Assembly (NCBI RefSeq): GCF_026535915.1 | Contig: NZ_JAFNPF010000001.1 | Coordinates: forward strand, 1,054,001 to 1,118,000 | Reading direction: 5' to 3' | DNA: 64,000 nt | From: Snodgrassella sp945267035 | GTDB lineage: Bacteria; Pseudomonadota; Gammaproteobacteria; Burkholderiales; Neisseriaceae | Shown: positions 1 through 9,123 of the stretch, in pieces | Layout: every line of letters starts with the position of its first letter | Position numbering within the stretch: position 1 is the stretch's first letter | Position numbers and translations under genes: made by a program | Notes under the pieces: generated by a model | The model's database searches: none | What the model was told of the DNA's origin: nothing | Seen by the model: only the letters and a program-made list of their open reading frames with translations

Positions 1-2
1 AG

Positions 3-776
3 ATGATTAGTTATCGCGATGTGCTGACGCAGTTTGTCCGTTTCAGTCATGAAACCAATGAAAAAATGCTCTTTTTAATAATTGATTTGTGCCAAAGTGA
101 ATATCCGTTGTTGGCAGCAATCCAAAACTGGCAGCCGGCATTGACTTATACGCTGCTTTTTGAAAAGACCCCTGAGGAATATATTAAGGAAGAAGGACCT
201 CTTTTACTCGCCATTGATATTAAGAATGCAAATCATCTGGAAATATTGGAAAAAATCTGCGAAGTTAATTTTATGAATAACCGCCTGTTGGCATTTAACA
301 GTCGCTATCCATATGGGACATTGGAAGTTCATTTACGTCGTGCTATGCAGGTCAGATGGGGAAAAAAGGAAGGAATATTGCGATTTTATACCCCAGATAT
401 GTTTGATCCAGTGAATATGGTTTTGACTAACGTACAAAAAAACTGGTTGCATCAATATATGCAACGCTGGTTTTATGTAGATGATGCTGGAAATTGGGGT
501 ATTTATCAGGCGAATTATCCGTCGTATGAGCAAACTGAATTGGATGTAAATGGTTTTGTTTTTACTGAAGAACAGTACGAGACATTATTATTGTGGGCCG
601 ATGCCTATAACTTTAGGCGTCACTATGGTGTTGCGCTAGATGCTGATGAGTATGGTGGTGAACGAATGTTGATTAACCAGCTGTATGTGCTGGCATCACA
701 AGCAGATGCTCAATTGATTCTAAGTCAGGAACAACGAATTCAGTTTTTTAAGGACAATTTGCAGAAATTGATATAG
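3..776 (+). CDS. DUF4123 family T6SS effector adaptor
   Basis: A 257-residue cytoplasmic protein with the look of the DUF4123 family, whose members act as chaperone/adaptors that load effectors onto VgrG spikes. The domain spans roughly residues 22-145: a hydrophobic beta strand (MLFLIID), PLLLAID at 66-72, LEVHLRRAMQV at 107-117 and ILRFYTPDMF at 125-134. The last two match the family's conserved hLR block and its fRfYdP-like block. No signal peptide or membrane segment is seen. It precedes T6SS structural genes on the same strand, so vgrG probably lies just left of the window. The ATG sits at the window edge, so a longer N-terminus cannot be excluded. The family call is from motif recognition only. 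Confidence 0.75.
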   Translation: MISYRDVLTQFVRFSHETNEKMLFLIIDLCQSEYPLLAAIQNWQPALTYTLLFEKTPEEYIKEEGPLLLAIDIKNANHLEILEKICEVNFMNNRLLAFNSRYPYGTLEVHLRRAMQVRWGKKEGILRFYTPDMFDPVNMVLTNVQKNWLHQYMQRWFYVDDAGNWGIYQANYPSYEQTELDVNGFVFTEEQYETLLLWADAYNFRRHYGVALDADEYGGERMLINQLYVLASQADAQLILSQEQRIQFFKDNLQKLI

Positions 777-789
777 GAAAGGCTAAGTG

Positions 790-1428
790 ATGATACGGCG
801 TATTTTGTTTGTATTGTGTTTATGTATAGGCTTGGTGCAGCTGGCTTGGTCTGGTACTTATGATGAAGCAGCTGCTGCCGCGCAAAGTAGACAGTATGGT
901 AAAGCTAAAACGCTGTTTTTAAAATCTATTGATGAGAATGATGATGCCAGAGCCTATAACAGTCTGGGTACGTTGTATGAGTTGGGATTGGGGGTTAAAC
1001 AGAATTATGTTACTGCGGTCAAGTATTATCAACAGGCAGCTGACAGAGGCAATGTAAAGGCCAATGGTAATTTGGCTGTTTTATATGAACGCGGGCTGGG
1101 GGTGAAGCAGGACTGGGGTAAAGCGATGGGCTATTACTTCATAGGTCTGAATAAAGGTGATGGTAAGTGCATGAATAATCTGGGGGTGATGGTGCTGAAC
1201 GGAGAAATTTTACCTCAGAATATATCGGTTGCTTGGGCCTTATTTGCTGGTGCCGCGAAATATAAGGACAAAGATGCACCACGTAATCTGGCGTTGGTGC
1301 AATCAACCATGACAAAAGCTGAGTTTGCTCAAGGTAAAGTGGTTTATAAAGCAATGTATCAGGCCAACTCGAAAAAGCCACGTATGGATATTATGTTGGA
1401 CTATTTAGGCTGGCATGATAGCAAATAA
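790..1428 (+). CDS. Exported Sel1-repeat protein in T6SS locus
   Basis: A protein of about 212 residues with a basic-hydrophobic signal peptide (residues 1-21, cleavage probably after the AWS region) followed by three Sel1-like repeats. These have the YELGLGVKQNY / YERGLGVKQDW pattern spaced about 36 residues apart, roughly residues 53-160. Sel1 repeats are alpha-solenoid scaffolds for protein contacts. I chose the ATG at 790 over the in-frame GTG three bases earlier because an AAAGG ribosome site sits about 7 nt upstream. The gene lies 13 bases after the DUF4123 adaptor, so they are probably cotranscribed. In some T6SS effector modules, Sel1 or TPR proteins with signal peptides act as periplasmic immunity proteins. 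That role is possible here but unproven, and no effector gene is visible inside the window. Confidence 0.7.
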   Translation: MIRRILFVLCLCIGLVQLAWSGTYDEAAAAAQSRQYGKAKTLFLKSIDENDDARAYNSLGTLYELGLGVKQNYVTAVKYYQQAADRGNVKANGNLAVLYERGLGVKQDWGKAMGYYFIGLNKGDGKCMNNLGVMVLNGEILPQNISVAWALFAGAAKYKDKDAPRNLALVQSTMTKAEFAQGKVVYKAMYQANSKKPRMDIMLDYLGWHDSK

Positions 1429-2533
1429 TATGCAACGCCAGACAACTTGGCTAGCGCCTCGGCCTGTTCGTTGGTTTACCTGGCTGGCTGTGTATACCTT
1501 GGCCATAACACTGAATAGAAAATATGCTGATTTTATTATTATCTGGCTTGGTTTAGAGGTAAGTACCCACTGGCAACATTGGCTGATCTCAATTTTACCC
1601 GCTGTGGTTGTGGTCACAATACTGCTTTTAATTCGCTGTATTTGGTATCAATTGTGGCTGATTTATCAACGAAATAATGAGTATGTTTATCATGAAAAGG
1701 TATTAAATAATCAGAAATATTGGTCAGAATATATGTTTCTGGAAGAGGTGATATTTCGCTGCGGACAGTTGAATCATGTGTCAGATTTTTATGATTATTT
1801 GGATCAGGTAGTGGAAGACAGAAAAAAATCTGTTTTTGAATCCATGAGTATGGAATTAACTACGTTGACTAATGCTTCTGTCTATACTGATCGTTTGCAT
1901 TTTGTGCTCTCCCAGTTGGTACAAACTTTATCCTCCCGAAAATTTTTCACCGAACAATATAGTCATTATCTTTGGCTATGGAGTGCTGATAAAGAAAGTT
2001 GGTTGATTTTCCGCGAACTGGTCATCGCAGAGGGGGGAAATTGTCCAGTTGTACCGGATTATTATGTGAAATTTGAAGATTTGAACTGGGTGATCGATCG
2101 TTGTCAGGAAGAAATTTATCATAAAATTCTTTTGCTTGGATTTGAATGTCAGCCAGAATTCGAGTTATATCTGGGTATGATTTTTGCTAATAAAGGAAAA
2201 ATGGCCAAAATTCAACGTGCTTTTGATATGCATAAGTGGCGCATGGATGAGGATTATTTTTTTGCTGCCATAAGTGAACAGGTTTCTGGTTTTCAGGTTG
2301 AAAATAATAAGCTGCAGTCAGTAACTGAATTGAAGGAGATGACTGACATGCTATTTAATCGAGATTATGAAATCCAATCTTATCAATTAGAACAACCTGA
2401 ATTTTTGCATAAATTGCAACATACAGGTGATTGGATGCAATTATTGCTGGCGATTTATCAGGTCAATAAACATTCTTATATGGTACTTTTTCAGTATCAC
2501 GACAAAATCATACCTGTTTCGCAGGTTAAATAA
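1415..2533 (+). CDS. Unknown membrane protein in T6SS operon
   Basis: I do not recognise this 372-residue protein. It has two hydrophobic segments near the N-terminus (about residues 19-48 and 56-80), then a long charged, Trp/Tyr-rich soluble region rich in predicted helix. The ATG at 1415 overlaps the preceding stop codon by 14 bases and has a short AGG five bases upstream; an ATG at 1430, two bases after that stop, is the alternative. Its stop is 17 bases before tssM, so it belongs to the T6SS transcription unit. Position next to tssM and the two anchors suggest an accessory of the membrane complex. It is not TssL, which has a single C-terminal anchor. Confidence 0.65.
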   Translation: MIANNMQRQTTWLAPRPVRWFTWLAVYTLAITLNRKYADFIIIWLGLEVSTHWQHWLISILPAVVVVTILLLIRCIWYQLWLIYQRNNEYVYHEKVLNNQKYWSEYMFLEEVIFRCGQLNHVSDFYDYLDQVVEDRKKSVFESMSMELTTLTNASVYTDRLHFVLSQLVQTLSSRKFFTEQYSHYLWLWSADKESWLIFRELVIAEGGNCPVVPDYYVKFEDLNWVIDRCQEEIYHKILLLGFECQPEFELYLGMIFANKGKMAKIQRAFDMHKWRMDEDYFFAAISEQVSGFQVENNKLQSVTELKEMTDMLFNRDYEIQSYQLEQPEFLHKLQHTGDWMQLLLAIYQVNKHSYMVLFQYHDKIIPVSQVK

Positions 2534-2550
2534 ACTTTACAGGCGGGTTT

Positions 2551-5500
2551 ATGTTTAGGTGGAATCCATTGCGGCAATTTCGTTCTCGGGTGAACAGTAA
2601 ATTGTCTGGGCTCGCGCAAGCAAATCAAACTGTTTCCCAGAAACCTAAAATTCTGAAATTATGGTTACTATGCAGCTGTCTTTGGCTAGTGTTGGTGTGT
2701 GGGATAACTGCATTTTTGTATTGGTATTATGATAAAAATTGGTTGGTAAATCATCGGTTATACTTAATTTTATTGGCTTTGGCCGGTTTAGTACTTTGTA
2801 TTGTTTTGCCAATATTTTGGCGTATATTTGTGGTTATTGATGGTCAAGAACGGACAATTCGGTTTATCGAACGTTCAAAATATACCCGTGAAAGTTCTGC
2901 TCAGCAAAATTTAATCGCGTTTGATCAATATTTAAAGCAAAAATATCCATTTTCAGTTTTAAATCGCTGTTATATTGTGGCTATACACGGCGAACCTGAT
3001 GCTTTCAGTGATATAGGTGAACAGTTACAACGTAGTGGTTGGGTACAGGTAGACAATGTTTATCTGGTGTTGATTAATGCGCTTGATGAAATTGAATTTA
3101 TTCCTTCTTTTCGTGGTCATTATCATAGTCCGTTTGATGGATTAATCATGCTACGAGATTTAAAAAGAAATAAAAGTCCAGTTACGCATGATTCATCCGA
3201 AGCCTGGCTGGAAAAATTTTATCAGTTGCTAAACTGGAAAATTCCTTTTATACACGTTTTTCAAAGTGAAATTGAGCTTAAGCAATATCCTTTAAATCAA
3301 GCATTTGTCTGGTCTTCAAAAGCTGAAAATATAGAGTTTGAACTTAAAAATGAATCTGAGGATTTATTTATTCGCGCTTTTTTGAAAAGCCGAGACAGTC
3401 AGTTTTTATCTTTGATTGATGCAGTAGTAATCAATAAACTTAATCCGGCAGAGCTTTATTCTGAACAACAGCTGCAATGGTTTGCAGGCGTGGCAATCCA
3501 AGCGAAACATAGCAATTGGTGGGAAAGTTGGTCGATGGTCGCCGAGCATTTGGCTGAACGTTCAGGCAAATTTTCCGTTCAGCCTGCTGAATTTAAGGTG
3601 GCTAAGGCTGGTTTAATTTTCTGCACAATTGTTTTGATTATGATTTTAAATGCATTCGCAGATAATTATCGTGAAGCTTTATCTTTTCGTAATCAAATCG
3701 CGCAATTAGGCAAATTATCTAATTCTGATAATCAAATTAAGGCTCTTCTTGCCTTGCAAAAACATATCGCTGTAGTGAGTAAAGTTCCGAAGCCTTTTTA
3801 TCGCCGCTTGGGTTTTCATCATGATAAATCACTATTGCAAAAAGCTTATTTGGCTTACGGTTTAGCTGCGAAAAAATGGTTGATTATTCCATCTGATCAG
3901 CAAATAGTTGTGGTATTAAACTCTTTACAGTATTTGCCGTCTTCGGTTGCATCAACCAATAAAATGATCACAGGTGAAGAAAGGTTGGAGCCTTCCATTA
4001 ATACTCTAGCACTGGATGAAGGATTTGATGCGCTTAAAGCCTATTTAATGCTTAGGCGACCTAAGCGGATAGATCAAATTTTTCTTAGTGATTATTTATC
4101 ACGCTTATATCGGGCGCAGGGTTTGCAAAGTGCAGATGCTGCACAACAAATTTTTAAATTTTATACGCGCCACATGAGCCAGCATCCTGAGTGGCTGTTG
4201 TCTGAAGATGCTGAATTGATCAAGCAAAGTCGTGGCATATTAAACAATATTGTTATCCAACAACAGGAAGATTCGGTCATTTATCAAAATTTGCTTGAGG
4301 GTGCACGAGCAAAATATCCTAATATAGATTTGGTGCAATTGACGGACAAGGACAGTGCTCAATTTTGGACAAATAAACAGAAATTATCCGGTGCTTTTAC
4401 GGCAAAAGCATGGAATGAATGGTTTAAACCTGAAATTGACAAGTTAAATCCAGAACATTTTAAAAATGGTTCCTGGGTTTTGAATGAATCTGATAAAAAT
4501 AGTGAACATTCCGATATTCGCAAACAGATCATGAATTTATATAAGCAGGATTATTTCAATGCCTGGAAAGATTTTTTATCAGGCATTCAATGGGTACCGG
4601 TTTCAAGTTTAAACCAACAAATGGATCGTTTGAAAAAATACGCTGATAAGAAAAATTCGGTATTGGTAAAATTGCTCAAGGCAATACAAGTTAATGCCAG
4701 TATTGGTTACCCTGAAGATCGCACTGATGATGGCAAGGGTGTATTGCATAGCTTTGAGCCGATTGTTGATTTAATCAAGACAGTTGAAAACAATAATAAG
4801 CAAGCCAGTCGTCAATTAGATCTTTATCAAGAATATTTACTGACGATGTATTTGGAAATTCAAAAGGTACAAGGAGCCAGTAATCAAGCTGCTTCCTCTC
4901 AGCTTTCATTTAATCTTATCTTGAATGATGATCCTAATACTGGTCTGGCAAGAGCAGAGGAAATGATTAATTTGCAAGTGGCCAATCTAGGCGAGCAATG
5001 GCAGGATATTGGACATATTTTGCTTAATTATCCCTTTAATGATGCTAAAAAAGCGGTGATGATCCCTGCTTTAAAAAACATTAATTCATTATGGCAACAG
5101 ATGGTGGTATCGCAATGGAATAATCGCTTTGCAAACCGTTACCCCTTAAATCCAGCGGGAAAAGTAGATGTCTCTTTAACTGAATTACAAAAGTTTATTG
5201 ATCCACAAAAAGGGGTGGTAGCGCAGTTTAATCAGCAATATTTAAGTAAAATGATTAATTTGGTGGGTAATCAATGGGTGGTTAATCCAGCTGTTATTGA
5301 ACTGGTGCAAGTTGATGAAGAGTTTTTAAATGGTTTAAATAATTTAAATCAAATGCTGGAGTTTGTGGTGGATGGATCAAATACGGCTTCGTTTGAAATT
5401 ATGTTATTACCATCACCAGAAGTGAAGCAAATTACTTTAAATTTCAATAAAAATAATATTCACTATTTTAATGAGCAATCTTTCTGGCGCAAAGTCAATT

Positions 5501-5790
5501 GGTCGGTTAGCGATCAATTGGATAAAAAGGCCTCTATTGTATGGGTTGATACGATGGACCAAACTGGTCAGTTAGAAGTGGTTGGTGATTTAAGTATTCT
5601 GCGATTATTAGATAAAGCACAGGCACGTAGAAATAATGATGGCACATATCATTTTGCTTGGACAATAAAAAACAGAGTGGTGGAAATGAATATTAAAAAT
5701 TTACAAACTAATGACCTGATTACTTTGCTGAAATTAAAAGGAGCTCAGTTACCACAACGAGTATTAAAGGTTGAGCAAAATGCAAATTAG
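2551..5790 (+). CDS. tssM: T6SS membrane-complex protein TssM (IcmF-like), P-loop lost
   Basis: Large inner-membrane protein of the T6SS membrane complex, 1079 residues. Seen: two adjacent membrane helices (about 35-58 and 70-92), a soluble cytoplasmic stretch, a third helix (about 352-370), then a long periplasmic part. The C-terminus has the IcmF pattern: a beta-rich segment with W-x5-W, then LSILRLLDKAQARRNNDGTY and a terminal LPQRVLKV. Family TssM proteins usually carry a GxxGxGKT P-loop after the second helix. Here the matching place (residues 141-153, IVAIHGEPDAFSD) has no Walker A motif, so nucleotide binding is probably lost, as in some other TssM lineages. A good ribosome site (AGGCGGG) precedes the ATG. 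tssA overlaps its 3' end. Composition is very A+T-rich. Confidence 0.85.
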   Translation: MFRWNPLRQFRSRVNSKLSGLAQANQTVSQKPKILKLWLLCSCLWLVLVCGITAFLYWYYDKNWLVNHRLYLILLALAGLVLCIVLPIFWRIFVVIDGQERTIRFIERSKYTRESSAQQNLIAFDQYLKQKYPFSVLNRCYIVAIHGEPDAFSDIGEQLQRSGWVQVDNVYLVLINALDEIEFIPSFRGHYHSPFDGLIMLRDLKRNKSPVTHDSSEAWLEKFYQLLNWKIPFIHVFQSEIELKQYPLNQAFVWSSKAENIEFELKNESEDLFIRAFLKSRDSQFLSLIDAVVINKLNPAELYSEQQLQWFAGVAIQAKHSNWWESWSMVAEHLAERSGKFSVQPAEFKVAKAGLIFCTIVLIMILNAFADNYREALSFRNQIAQLGKLSNSDNQIKALLALQKHIAVVSKVPKPFYRRLGFHHDKSLLQKAYLAYGLAAKKWLIIPSDQQIVVVLNSLQYLPSSVASTNKMITGEERLEPSINTLALDEGFDALKAYLMLRRPKRIDQIFLSDYLSRLYRAQGLQSADAAQQIFKFYTRHMSQHPEWLLSEDAELIKQSRGILNNIVIQQQEDSVIYQNLLEGARAKYPNIDLVQLTDKDSAQFWTNKQKLSGAFTAKAWNEWFKPEIDKLNPEHFKNGSWVLNESDKNSEHSDIRKQIMNLYKQDYFNAWKDFLSGIQWVPVSSLNQQMDRLKKYADKKNSVLVKLLKAIQVNASIGYPEDRTDDGKGVLHSFEPIVDLIKTVENNNKQASRQLDLYQEYLLTMYLEIQKVQGASNQAASSQLSFNLILNDDPNTGLARAEEMINLQVANLGEQWQDIGHILLNYPFNDAKKAVMIPALKNINSLWQQMVVSQWNNRFANRYPLNPAGKVDVSLTELQKFIDPQKGVVAQFNQQYLSKMINLVGNQWVVNPAVIELVQVDEEFLNGLNNLNQMLEFVVDGSNTASFEIMLLPSPEVKQITLNFNKNNIHYFNEQSFWRKVNWSVSDQLDKKASIVWVDTMDQTGQLEVVGDLSILRLLDKAQARRNNDGTYHFAWTIKNRVVEMNIKNLQTNDLITLLKLKGAQLPQRVLKVEQNAN

Positions 5791-7357
5791 TGCAGCATTG
5801 AAAGTTCTTCAAAAGCGGAAAATTTATGATGATGTTAAGTCATTATGGGATGAAATTGAATTCTTATTGGCGCCGATCGAGGGAGAATCTGACGATGTTA
5901 CTCATCATGATTCTTTTCTCGATATCCGCCAAGAGCTTGAAAAAGTCAGTGACATTCAACTTAGCAAAATTGAAGATGCTGCTTATTATCTTTGTCAGAA
6001 TGTGGGGAAAGATGTTCGTGTAATCGTCTATCTGACTTATGTATTATTTAGGCGAGAAGCGTATCAAGGGCTGATTAAAGGATTGTTATTACTCTATGGG
6101 GTGCAAGCAATCTATGCAGATAGTTTGCAACCACAGCGTATTGCACAAATAAAAACGATGCTGCGCTGGCTGGGTAGCACGAAGATGGAAGATGCTTTTT
6201 TATTATGTCAGCATTCTTTATCTTCTAAACAATTCGATTTGATTTCTATATTATGTTCTTTAATCCAAGATAATTTATCTGAACAATATCATGTTCCTAT
6301 TGATGAGCTGTCAGGTTTATTGGGGTTATTGTCGACATCGATAGGTGAAAATAGTTCACCGACAGCAAGTCAATTATCTTCTTTGGTGGCAGAAAATAAT
6401 GCCGATCTAAAAGTTGCTGCTGAAAATGATGAAGTAATTTTACGTTCTACACAAGATTTGATGCAGACGATGAAATCAGTAGGGCAGTTTATTGTCGATA
6501 AGGAACAGAAAATATTTGCTGCTTATCGTTTATTGCGCCAGTTCCGCTGGGATTTACTTGAGCAATTGCCCTTAAATCAGGATGGAGTCACTAAAATTGC
6601 ACCACCCAGACCAGAGATGGTTAATCGTTTGCAGGGTTTATATCAGCGAAAAGATTGGAATGGATTGTTGGCACAATGTCATGCCGGATTTATGGAAGCA
6701 TCGAATCATTTTTATCTGGATCTACAATATCTAAGTTGGACAGCCATGCGGCAAATGATGCCACAAGTTCATGTATGGGCTGATATGCTGTGTAGTGATT
6801 TGGCCTATATGTTGTCTCGTTTATCTGGTCTAGAAACATTGACGTTTAATAACAATCTACCTTTTGCATCAAGTGAAACATTAGATTGGATCTCTGTTCA
6901 TGCTCGCTTTCAGCAGCAGAATGTAGAAGAAATCCAGTTCTCTTCCAGTGATGTGTTGACTTCAGCAGAAGATATAGACGAACAGGCATTTTTAATATTG
7001 GCGGAGCAGGGCTTTGATAAAACGCTGGATTGGCTTTCTCAAATTCCGTTTGATGAATGTCTTGAGCAACAATATTACAAACAATTTTTACTTGCTCGTT
7101 TGGCGATTAAAGGTGGAAAAGCTGATTTTGCTTTACCCATATTGGAAAAGCTCAATTTGCCATTTTCACAACATCCGTTATTTGAGTGGAATAAAAAGTT
7201 AACTTTTCAGATTAAGCAGGAGTTGTTGAGGCTTTTACAGCAGAAATATATGGTGAGCAAAATTAATAAAGAGAATATTGCAGCTCAAATTGAAGAATTA
7301 AGAAAAGAATTGATATTGCTTAATCCGTTTCAGGCTCATCAGTTATTTTACAGGTAA
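5780..7357 (+). CDS. tssA: T6SS assembly protein TssA (ImpA-like)
   Basis: TssA caps and coordinates polymerisation of the tail tube and sheath from the baseplate. The protein (about 525 residues) has an ImpA N-terminal region: a PIEGESDDVTHHDSF segment near residues 31-45, then VGKDVRVIVYLTYVLFRR around residue 75 matching the family's KDLR block and the following helices. A variable middle and an alpha-helical C-terminus follow. I placed the start at the ATG at 5780, which overlaps the end of tssM by 11 bases and has AAAGG about 9 nt upstream; a TTG nine bases earlier is in frame but less likely. tssF begins 8 bases after the stop. The C-terminal domain is divergent, so the TssA subtype is not assigned. 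Confidence 0.8.
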   Translation: MQISAALKVLQKRKIYDDVKSLWDEIEFLLAPIEGESDDVTHHDSFLDIRQELEKVSDIQLSKIEDAAYYLCQNVGKDVRVIVYLTYVLFRREAYQGLIKGLLLLYGVQAIYADSLQPQRIAQIKTMLRWLGSTKMEDAFLLCQHSLSSKQFDLISILCSLIQDNLSEQYHVPIDELSGLLGLLSTSIGENSSPTASQLSSLVAENNADLKVAAENDEVILRSTQDLMQTMKSVGQFIVDKEQKIFAAYRLLRQFRWDLLEQLPLNQDGVTKIAPPRPEMVNRLQGLYQRKDWNGLLAQCHAGFMEASNHFYLDLQYLSWTAMRQMMPQVHVWADMLCSDLAYMLSRLSGLETLTFNNNLPFASSETLDWISVHARFQQQNVEEIQFSSSDVLTSAEDIDEQAFLILAEQGFDKTLDWLSQIPFDECLEQQYYKQFLLARLAIKGGKADFALPILEKLNLPFSQHPLFEWNKKLTFQIKQELLRLLQQKYMVSKINKENIAAQIEELRKELILLNPFQAHQLFYR

Positions 7358-7365
7358 AGAGTAAT

Positions 7366-9123
7366 ATGGAAAAAAATGACAATATTTTGCGTTATTATGA
7401 AGCGGAAATGCGATATTTAAAAGAGGCGGGACAAGATTTTGCTGAAGTTCACCCTGAGTCCGCAAAATATCTACAAATGCAGGAATCTCTTGAAAGGGAT
7501 CCAATGGTAGAGCGGTTATTTGAAGGTTTTGCCTTCTTAACTGCAAAATTATATCAAAAAATTGATGATGATCTTCCTGAGTTGACGGAAAGCGCATTAG
7601 CATTATTATGGCCGCATCATCTTCAGCCTATTGCCTCTATGTCTATTGTGCAACTGATGCTGAATAAGCAAATTTATACTAACGACCAGCATATTCCAGC
7701 GGGGTTGATTTTGCAGACAGCTAGCGACCCAGAGACAGGAATTTCTTGCGAATATAGGACGACGCAATCTGTTGATATTTACCCTATTGAAATAGCGGAA
7801 TTTTGCTTGGTTCATAATGATCTAGGACAATCTATCATGCAATTGCGTTTACAATTGCGACAATCTGAGGCTGGTCAAAATATTCGTTTACCAAATAAAT
7901 TTTCACTTAAATTTCATCTAGTTGGTGAGATGGAGACCAAATTAAGTATTTATCATTATTTAACTAATTATCTAGCTCACATTACTACTGATGAAAATTT
8001 TTTCAGTATAAATGAAAAATTAACTTTAAAGCGATCGCATTATGATCACGAATCAGTTACCTGGTTACAGCAAAGGCAGGCAAATGAACATGATTTGATG
8101 ATGGAGTATTTCCTATTTAAAGAAAAATTTTTGTTTTTTGAATTAACTGGTTTGAGTCATGATCAATTCGACAATGAACAGCAGAGTTGTTTAGTGAATT
8201 TTCATTTAAAGCGTGACTTTCCTTTAGAATTAATTTTCAATCGGGATTACCTTAGGTTATTTTGTGTACCCGTCATTAATTTGTTTAATTTGGAAGCAGA
8301 GCCTGTTGTTCGTTCCCATTTGCATACTGAATATCGATTAAATCCTATGTTTTCGTCTGCAGAACGGGTTACTGTATGTGCCGTGACAGAGGTTGAATCA
8401 TTTAGTCAACTAAACGGTCATCGCCAACGTTATGTGCCTTTAAATGAATTTAAACATGGAAAGCGTCATTTAAATATCGATGACGAGGTGAAACCTTATT
8501 ATTATATTCGTACTCGACAGGGTATCGGAAATAGGTATGATACTTTTATTAGCTTTAGTGGTGAAATGCAATTTAATGATGAGGAAATTTTTTCTATTAA
8601 TATATTAGGGGCGCATGGAAATCTGCCACGTCAAATTACTAAATATAACAAAAATCTCAATTTGCACTCACCTATTTTAGGTGTAAAAAAAGCTGAAATG
8701 GTTATGGTTCCTACAGCGATCCATTATCCGGCTGATTATAAAAATCAGCAATGGCAGTTATTATTTGAAATGAGTAATAATTATTTAGCTACTTTGGATA
8801 CTGGTACATTAAAAAATAGTTTACGCTTACTTAATTGGTCTACAGCTGTTGCAAATGAAAAAAATATTTCTGCTATTAATGAAGTTGAGACGGAAATTAA
8901 GCATATTATGCATCATGGTATGATGATTAGATGCTTAATGGTAAATATTCAACTGGACAGCTCTGGATTTATTAATGAAGCTGATGCAGCTTTATTTGCC
9001 TATGTTCTTAACCGTTATTTGATAGCGTATACTCAGTTGAATTTGGCCATACAGGTCAATGTTACATTGCAGCCTGAGGGAATGACCTTCAGCTGGCCAA
9101 TCAATGTGGATGAAAAAATCTAA
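7366..9123 (+). CDS. tssF: T6SS baseplate subunit TssF (VasA/ImpG)
   Basis: Baseplate wedge protein that works with TssG, TssE and TssK under the membrane complex. The 585-residue product opens with the classic TssF N-terminus (ILRYYEAEMRYLKEAGQDFA, then DPMVERLFEGFAFLTAKL) and has ALALLWPHHLQPIASMSIVQ near residues 77-97, matching the conserved LyPhyLrPiPSm block of the family. Length fits the usual 580-620 residues. The stop codon overlaps the tssG start (TAATG), a sign of translational coupling. Cytoplasmic, with no membrane segment. Confidence 0.93.
   Translation: MEKNDNILRYYEAEMRYLKEAGQDFAEVHPESAKYLQMQESLERDPMVERLFEGFAFLTAKLYQKIDDDLPELTESALALLWPHHLQPIASMSIVQLMLNKQIYTNDQHIPAGLILQTASDPETGISCEYRTTQSVDIYPIEIAEFCLVHNDLGQSIMQLRLQLRQSEAGQNIRLPNKFSLKFHLVGEMETKLSIYHYLTNYLAHITTDENFFSINEKLTLKRSHYDHESVTWLQQRQANEHDLMMEYFLFKEKFLFFELTGLSHDQFDNEQQSCLVNFHLKRDFPLELIFNRDYLRLFCVPVINLFNLEAEPVVRSHLHTEYRLNPMFSSAERVTVCAVTEVESFSQLNGHRQRYVPLNEFKHGKRHLNIDDEVKPYYYIRTRQGIGNRYDTFISFSGEMQFNDEEIFSINILGAHGNLPRQITKYNKNLNLHSPILGVKKAEMVMVPTAIHYPADYKNQQWQLLFEMSNNYLATLDTGTLKNSLRLLNWSTAVANEKNISAINEVETEIKHIMHHGMMIRCLMVNIQLDSSGFINEADAALFAYVLNRYLIAYTQLNLAIQVNVTLQPEGMTFSWPINVDEKI

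Noticed and set aside
5771..5779. TTG start for tssA
   Set aside because: The ATG nine bases downstream has a better-spaced ribosome site, so the TTG was not used.
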